Below are positions 6,496-9,440 of a stretch of DNA of 9,440 nt, piece after piece (the first letter of the stretch is position 1; every line of letters starts with the position of its first letter). The stretch covers positions 1-9,440 of the forward strand of contig CANROI010000042.1 of the NCBI GenBank assembly GCA_947632165.1. Direction: 5' to 3'. Under the pieces are notes generated by a model. That model saw nothing but the letters and a program-made list of their open reading frames with translations, was not told where the DNA came from and ran no database searches. Both the position numbers and the translations under genes were made by a program. This DNA is from an uncultured Clostridia bacterium (GTDB lineage: Bacteria; Bacillota; Clostridia; Christensenellales; Borkfalkiaceae).

Positions 6496-6546
6496 CACAA
6501 AACCGCCGTCCGGGAACAGGCCGGGCGGCGGTTTTGTGTGTTTTTT
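6496..6546 (+). terminator. Strong intrinsic terminator after the GH5-TetR operon
   Basis: An 18-base stem (6496-6513 with 6521-6538), containing a single G-U pair and a GC-rich core CCGCCG/CGGCGG, closes a 7-base loop. It is followed by TG and six T residues. It begins 12 bases after the TetR stop codon and separates the operon from the repeat-lipoprotein gene. Confidence 0.93.
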
Positions 6547-6569
6547 GCCTATGAAAATCTTGAAATTTT

Positions 6570-6598
6570 TTGTATTTCGGGCTCATACGTTGTATAAT
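6570..6598 (+). promoter_or_regulatory. Promoter of the Cys-repeat lipoprotein gene
   Basis: A perfect TATAAT at 6593-6598 is preceded, at 17 bases, by TTGTAT (6570-6575), which keeps only the TTG of the -35 consensus. A TTGAAA further upstream (6560-6565) is too far away. Transcription would start near 6605, leaving a leader of about 53 bases. The gene therefore has its own promoter just after the previous operon's terminator. Confidence 0.65.
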
Positions 6599-6644
6599 AG
6601 TGTCACAATAGGGGTGTGTGACGTATCGCGCCCCGAGAGAATAC

Positions 6645-6660
6645 GGAGGCAACCGGATTG
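6645..6660 (+). promoter_or_regulatory. Ribosome binding site and TTG start codon
   Basis: GGAGG at 6645-6649 is eight bases before TTG 6658-6660. From this codon the frame begins KRKFLLAV and gives a textbook lipoprotein signal peptide. No in-frame ATG lies near the start of the frame, which makes TTG the only reasonable start. Confidence 0.8.
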
Positions 6661-9440
6661 AAAAGAAAATTTTTACTTGCGGTAACTTTGATCGTTGCCG
6701 TTTTGGGATGCCTGTTCGCGTTTGTCGCTTGCGAACCGGCCGAACATGTGCATGAGTTCGGCGCATGGGAGAACGTAACGCCCGCGACCTGCACGCAGGA
6801 GGGGAAGGATGAGCGCGTCTGCAAGCTCTGCTCCGAGAAGGAGACCCGTCCCGTCGAAAAGCTCGCCCACACCGAAGTGATCGACGAGGCGGTCGAGGCG
6901 ACCTGCACGCAGGAAGGAAAGACGCAGGGCAGCCATTGCTCCGTCTGCAACACCGTGCTGAGGGAGCAGAAGACGGTCGAAAAGACCGCCCACACCGAAG
7001 TGATCGACGAGGCGGTCGAGGCGACCTGCACGCAGGAAGGAAAGACGCAGGGCAGCCACTGCTCCGTCTGCAACACCGTGCTGAGGGAGCAGAAGACGGT
7101 CGAAAAGACCGCGCACACCGAAGTCATTGACGAGGCGGTCGAGGCGACCTGCACACAGGAAGGGAAGACGCAGGGCAGCCACTGCTCCGTCTGCAACACC
7201 GTGCTGAAGGAGCAGAAGACGGTCGAGAAGACCGCCCACACCGAAGTGATCCTTCCGCGGGTGGCTCCGACCTGTGCCGAAGTCGGCTGGACGGAGGGCA
7301 GACAGTGCTCCGTCTGTCAGACGATCACGGTCCCCCAGACCGAGATCGCCGCGACGGATCACGATTACGACGAAAATTGGACGGTCTCCACGCGCGGCAT
7401 GCATTACCGCGTCTGCAAGAACAATCCGGAGCACATCGAGGAGAAGCCTTGCGAATACGACGAGCGCGAGGTCACCGTGACCTGCACGACGGACGGCTAT
7501 GTGGAAAAGACCTGCAAATTCTGCCACGATAAGTTTGAGGACGAGTACATCACGGCGCCCGGGCACCGGGACGAAGTGCTTGCGGCGGTCGAGGCGAACT
7601 GCGCCCACCCCGGCAAGACGGAGGGAACGCAATGTTCCGTCTGCGGCACGATCACCAAGGAGCAGAACGAGATCCCCATCAAGGCCGACGCCCATGAATG
7701 GTCGGCTTGGTCCTATGTGGCAGGCGGCGAGGGCAACACCCATACCCGCTACTGCCTGAACGGCTGCGATACGCCCGCGCAGACGGGAAGCTGCGAGATC
7801 AAGTATAACACCGTGGAGCCCACCTGCACGACGGAGGGCTATTCCGCGATCGAATGCACGATCTGCCATCACTACGACGAGCGCGCGAACGTGCAGGAAC
7901 CCCTCGGCCACAAGTGGGACGACGCCGTCTGGAAGCCCGATACGGGCACGGCGGAGGGCTCCGAGACGCACTCCCGCATCTGCACCCGCTGCGGCGTGGA
8001 AAAGCAGACGAAACCGTGTGAGTTCCGGATCCAACGGGTCGTCAATCCCACCTGCACCGACCGCGGCTACACGATCCAGGTGTGCAGTGACTGTCAGGCT
8101 CAAAAGACGACCGATCCGCTGCCCGAGAAGGGGCATTCCTTCGGCGCGTGGACGCAAGTCACCGGGCAGAACCGCCACTACCAGGTCTGCCAGAACGGCT
8201 GCAGCACGCGGAACGAAGAGGCATGCGAGCTCAAGACGTCGCGCATCGAGGCGACCTGCGATACGGACGGCTCCGTGACGACCTATTGCGAGCGCTGCAG
8301 CAACCGTACCGTGCAGAAGCTCGACAGAACGGGCCATGACTACACCGAGATCCGCCACATCGTGGGCACCTATCAGCACGAGAAGATCTGCAGGAACAAC
8401 CCTGCGCATAAGGTCGTCGAGGAATGTCAGCTCGAACGCGCGACGATCGATCCTACCTGCGACGAAGACGGCTTCACCTCCCTCTATTGCTCCACCTGCC
8501 ACTATGCCGAGGATAAGACGGACATCAAGCCCAAGCTCGGCCATCAATACGGCTCCTGGCAGCACACCGTGGAAGACGGCGTGGACATCCACTTCCAGGT
8601 CTGCGCACACAACAACGAGCATGTGATCAAAGCGCTCTGCTCGATCGAGGCCAACACGATAGAGCCCACCTGCGACAGCGAGGGCTACACCCACAGAGCA
8701 TGCGCGACCTGCGGATTCGAAGAGGACGTCAACCGCCAGGCGCGGCTGCAGCACGTCTATCCCGCCTATTCCTCGGGCAACGACGGCACCCATTCGGCGA
8801 CCTGTTCGCTCTGCGGCCATCAGGACGTGCAGCCCTGCGACTATACCGATACGGTCATCCAGCCCACTTGCACGACGCCCGGCATCACCGACCGCGTCTG
8901 CAAAGTCTGCAGCTATCAGACGACGAAGGACAGAAAAGAGGCGCTCGGGCATAATTGGACCTCTTACCGCCAATACACGGGGCTCAAGCACCTCAAGGTC
9001 TGCTCGCGCGACAGTTCGCACACCGAAGAGGAGGAATGCAGCATCACCGAGCGGATCGTCCCCGCGTCCTGCGAGGCGGGCGGCTACACGGTGAACACCT
9101 GCACGAAGTGCGCCTATTCGTTCAACGACGATCAGAAGGACGCGCTCGGGCACACCTATTCCGACTACTACACCTACGACAGAACGAGGAAACAGCACTA
9201 CCGGCTCTGCACGCGCGACAACCATCAGGAGTGGACGAACTGCACGTTCGATCAGGAAAACGTCGTCAAGCCCACCTGCCTCTCCTCGGGCTACACCGAG
9301 CACACCTGCAGCGTCTGCAAGGGCTCCTATACCGATAGCCACACCGAAAAGCTGACCCATCAGTGGGAGGCCTACACCCACGGCGTTTCGGGGGATCTCG
9401 ACTATCACACCCGCTACTGCCCGCTCTGCAAGACGAAGAC
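6658..9440 (+). CDS. Giant Cys-rich repeat lipoprotein, truncated by the right window edge
   Basis: From TTG 6658 the frame is open, without a stop, for 927 codons to the window edge. Residues 1-25 are a lipoprotein signal peptide: KRK, a hydrophobic core and lipobox FVAC with Cys25. The rest is built of two alternating modules. Type A has the pattern (P/A)TC..(E/D)G.....C..C, ending in a leucine/histidine turn such as LGH; I count 15. Type B has an aromatic start, then H(Y/T)R.C and a later lone Cys; I count 10, the last cut off. The first five type A modules follow each other directly, three nearly identical. By my count 71 Cys are present. The paired CxxC motifs could bind a metal or form disulfides. 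Similar repeats are widespread in large surface proteins of gut Clostridia, with unknown function; adhesion or wall scaffolding are guesses. The strong signal peptide, repeats and upstream signals make the coding strand certain. Confidence 0.9.
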   Translation, partial: MKRKFLLAVTLIVAVLGCLFAFVACEPAEHVHEFGAWENVTPATCTQEGKDERVCKLCSEKETRPVEKLAHTEVIDEAVEATCTQEGKTQGSHCSVCNTVLREQKTVEKTAHTEVIDEAVEATCTQEGKTQGSHCSVCNTVLREQKTVEKTAHTEVIDEAVEATCTQEGKTQGSHCSVCNTVLKEQKTVEKTAHTEVILPRVAPTCAEVGWTEGRQCSVCQTITVPQTEIAATDHDYDENWTVSTRGMHYRVCKNNPEHIEEKPCEYDEREVTVTCTTDGYVEKTCKFCHDKFEDEYITAPGHRDEVLAAVEANCAHPGKTEGTQCSVCGTITKEQNEIPIKADAHEWSAWSYVAGGEGNTHTRYCLNGCDTPAQTGSCEIKYNTVEPTCTTEGYSAIECTICHHYDERANVQEPLGHKWDDAVWKPDTGTAEGSETHSRICTRCGVEKQTKPCEFRIQRVVNPTCTDRGYTIQVCSDCQAQKTTDPLPEKGHSFGAWTQVTGQNRHYQVCQNGCSTRNEEACELKTSRIEATCDTDGSVTTYCERCSNRTVQKLDRTGHDYTEIRHIVGTYQHEKICRNNPAHKVVEECQLERATIDPTCDEDGFTSLYCSTCHYAEDKTDIKPKLGHQYGSWQHTVEDGVDIHFQVCAHNNEHVIKALCSIEANTIEPTCDSEGYTHRACATCGFEEDVNRQARLQHVYPAYSSGNDGTHSATCSLCGHQDVQPCDYTDTVIQPTCTTPGITDRVCKVCSYQTTKDRKEALGHNWTSYRQYTGLKHLKVCSRDSSHTEEEECSITERIVPASCEAGGYTVNTCTKCAYSFNDDQKDALGHTYSDYYTYDRTRKQHYRLCTRDNHQEWTNCTFDQENVVKPTCLSSGYTEHTCSVCKGSYTDSHTEKLTHQWEAYTHGVSGDLDYHTRYCPLCKTK
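6868..7236 (+). repeat. Three tandem 123-base repeats inside the lipoprotein gene
   Basis: Units at 6868-6990, 6991-7113 and 7114-7236 each encode 41 residues, beginning HTEVIDEAVEATC and containing GSHCSVCNTVL. Units 1 and 2 differ at two bases, both silent. Units 2 and 3 differ at seven bases, six silent and one Arg-to-Lys. A fourth unit starting at 7237 opens with HTEVI but then diverges. The array is prone to slippage or recombination, so copy number may vary between strains. Confidence 0.95.

Noticed and set aside
5924..6766. A 280-codon minus-strand frame spanning the TetR gene and the spacer
   Set aside because: It runs through a strong terminator and the promoter of the next gene, and it is antisense to a clear TetR domain.
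6868..7236. A CRISPR-like array
   Set aside because: The repeats are contiguous, 123 bases long, in frame and protein-coding, with no unique spacers between them.
6673..9408. A 911-codon minus-strand open frame opposite the repeat lipoprotein
   Set aside because: It mirrors the repeats of the real gene on the other strand and has low-complexity, Arg/Val/Leu/Ala-rich content with no domain of its own. The plus strand has promoter, ribosome site, lipobox and modular Cys repeats.

Overview
The window looks like a chromosomal segment of an anaerobic, Gram-positive, polysaccharide-using bacterium of the Clostridia type. The signs are consensus TTGACA/TATAAT promoters, strong GGAGG ribosome binding sites, GC-rich coding regions separated by AT-rich spacers, lipoprotein signal peptides, a SHOCT-domain membrane protein, and a permuted GH3 enzyme of the kind known from Ruminococcus and Butyrivibrio. 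A Christensenellales-like gut bacterium is possible, but that is only an inference.

Layout, left to right. (1) Positions 1-1150: a left-truncated XRE regulator (minus strand) diverges from a two-gene plus-strand unit, a small unknown protein and a two-helix membrane protein with a PH-like segment and a C-terminal SHOCT domain. A near-perfect inverted repeat between the divergent genes is a candidate operator. (2) 1179-1216: a bidirectional terminator shared by converging genes. (3) 1225-4290, minus strand: a 1021-residue GH3 glycosidase with permuted domain order and a membrane helix at each end. (4) 4291-4641: an AT-rich divergent control region with a promoter for each side, several TTGAA/TTCAA palindromes and a possible folded 5' leader for the GH3 mRNA. 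(5) 4642-6484, plus strand: a GH5 glucanase lipoprotein overlapped by a TetR-type regulator, closed by a strong terminator at 6496-6546. (6) 6658-9440, plus strand: a very large Cys-rich repeat lipoprotein with its own promoter and a TTG start, still open at the right edge.

How the genes may work together. The GH5 lipoprotein would cut a beta-glucan outside the cell and the doubly anchored GH3 enzyme would trim the products at the membrane. The TetR protein made with GH5 is the obvious candidate to control both through the shared intergenic region. The repeat lipoprotein is probably a surface-exposed binding or structural protein, and nothing in the sequence ties it functionally to the glycosidases. 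No RNA genes, CRISPR arrays, transposases or attachment sites were recognised.
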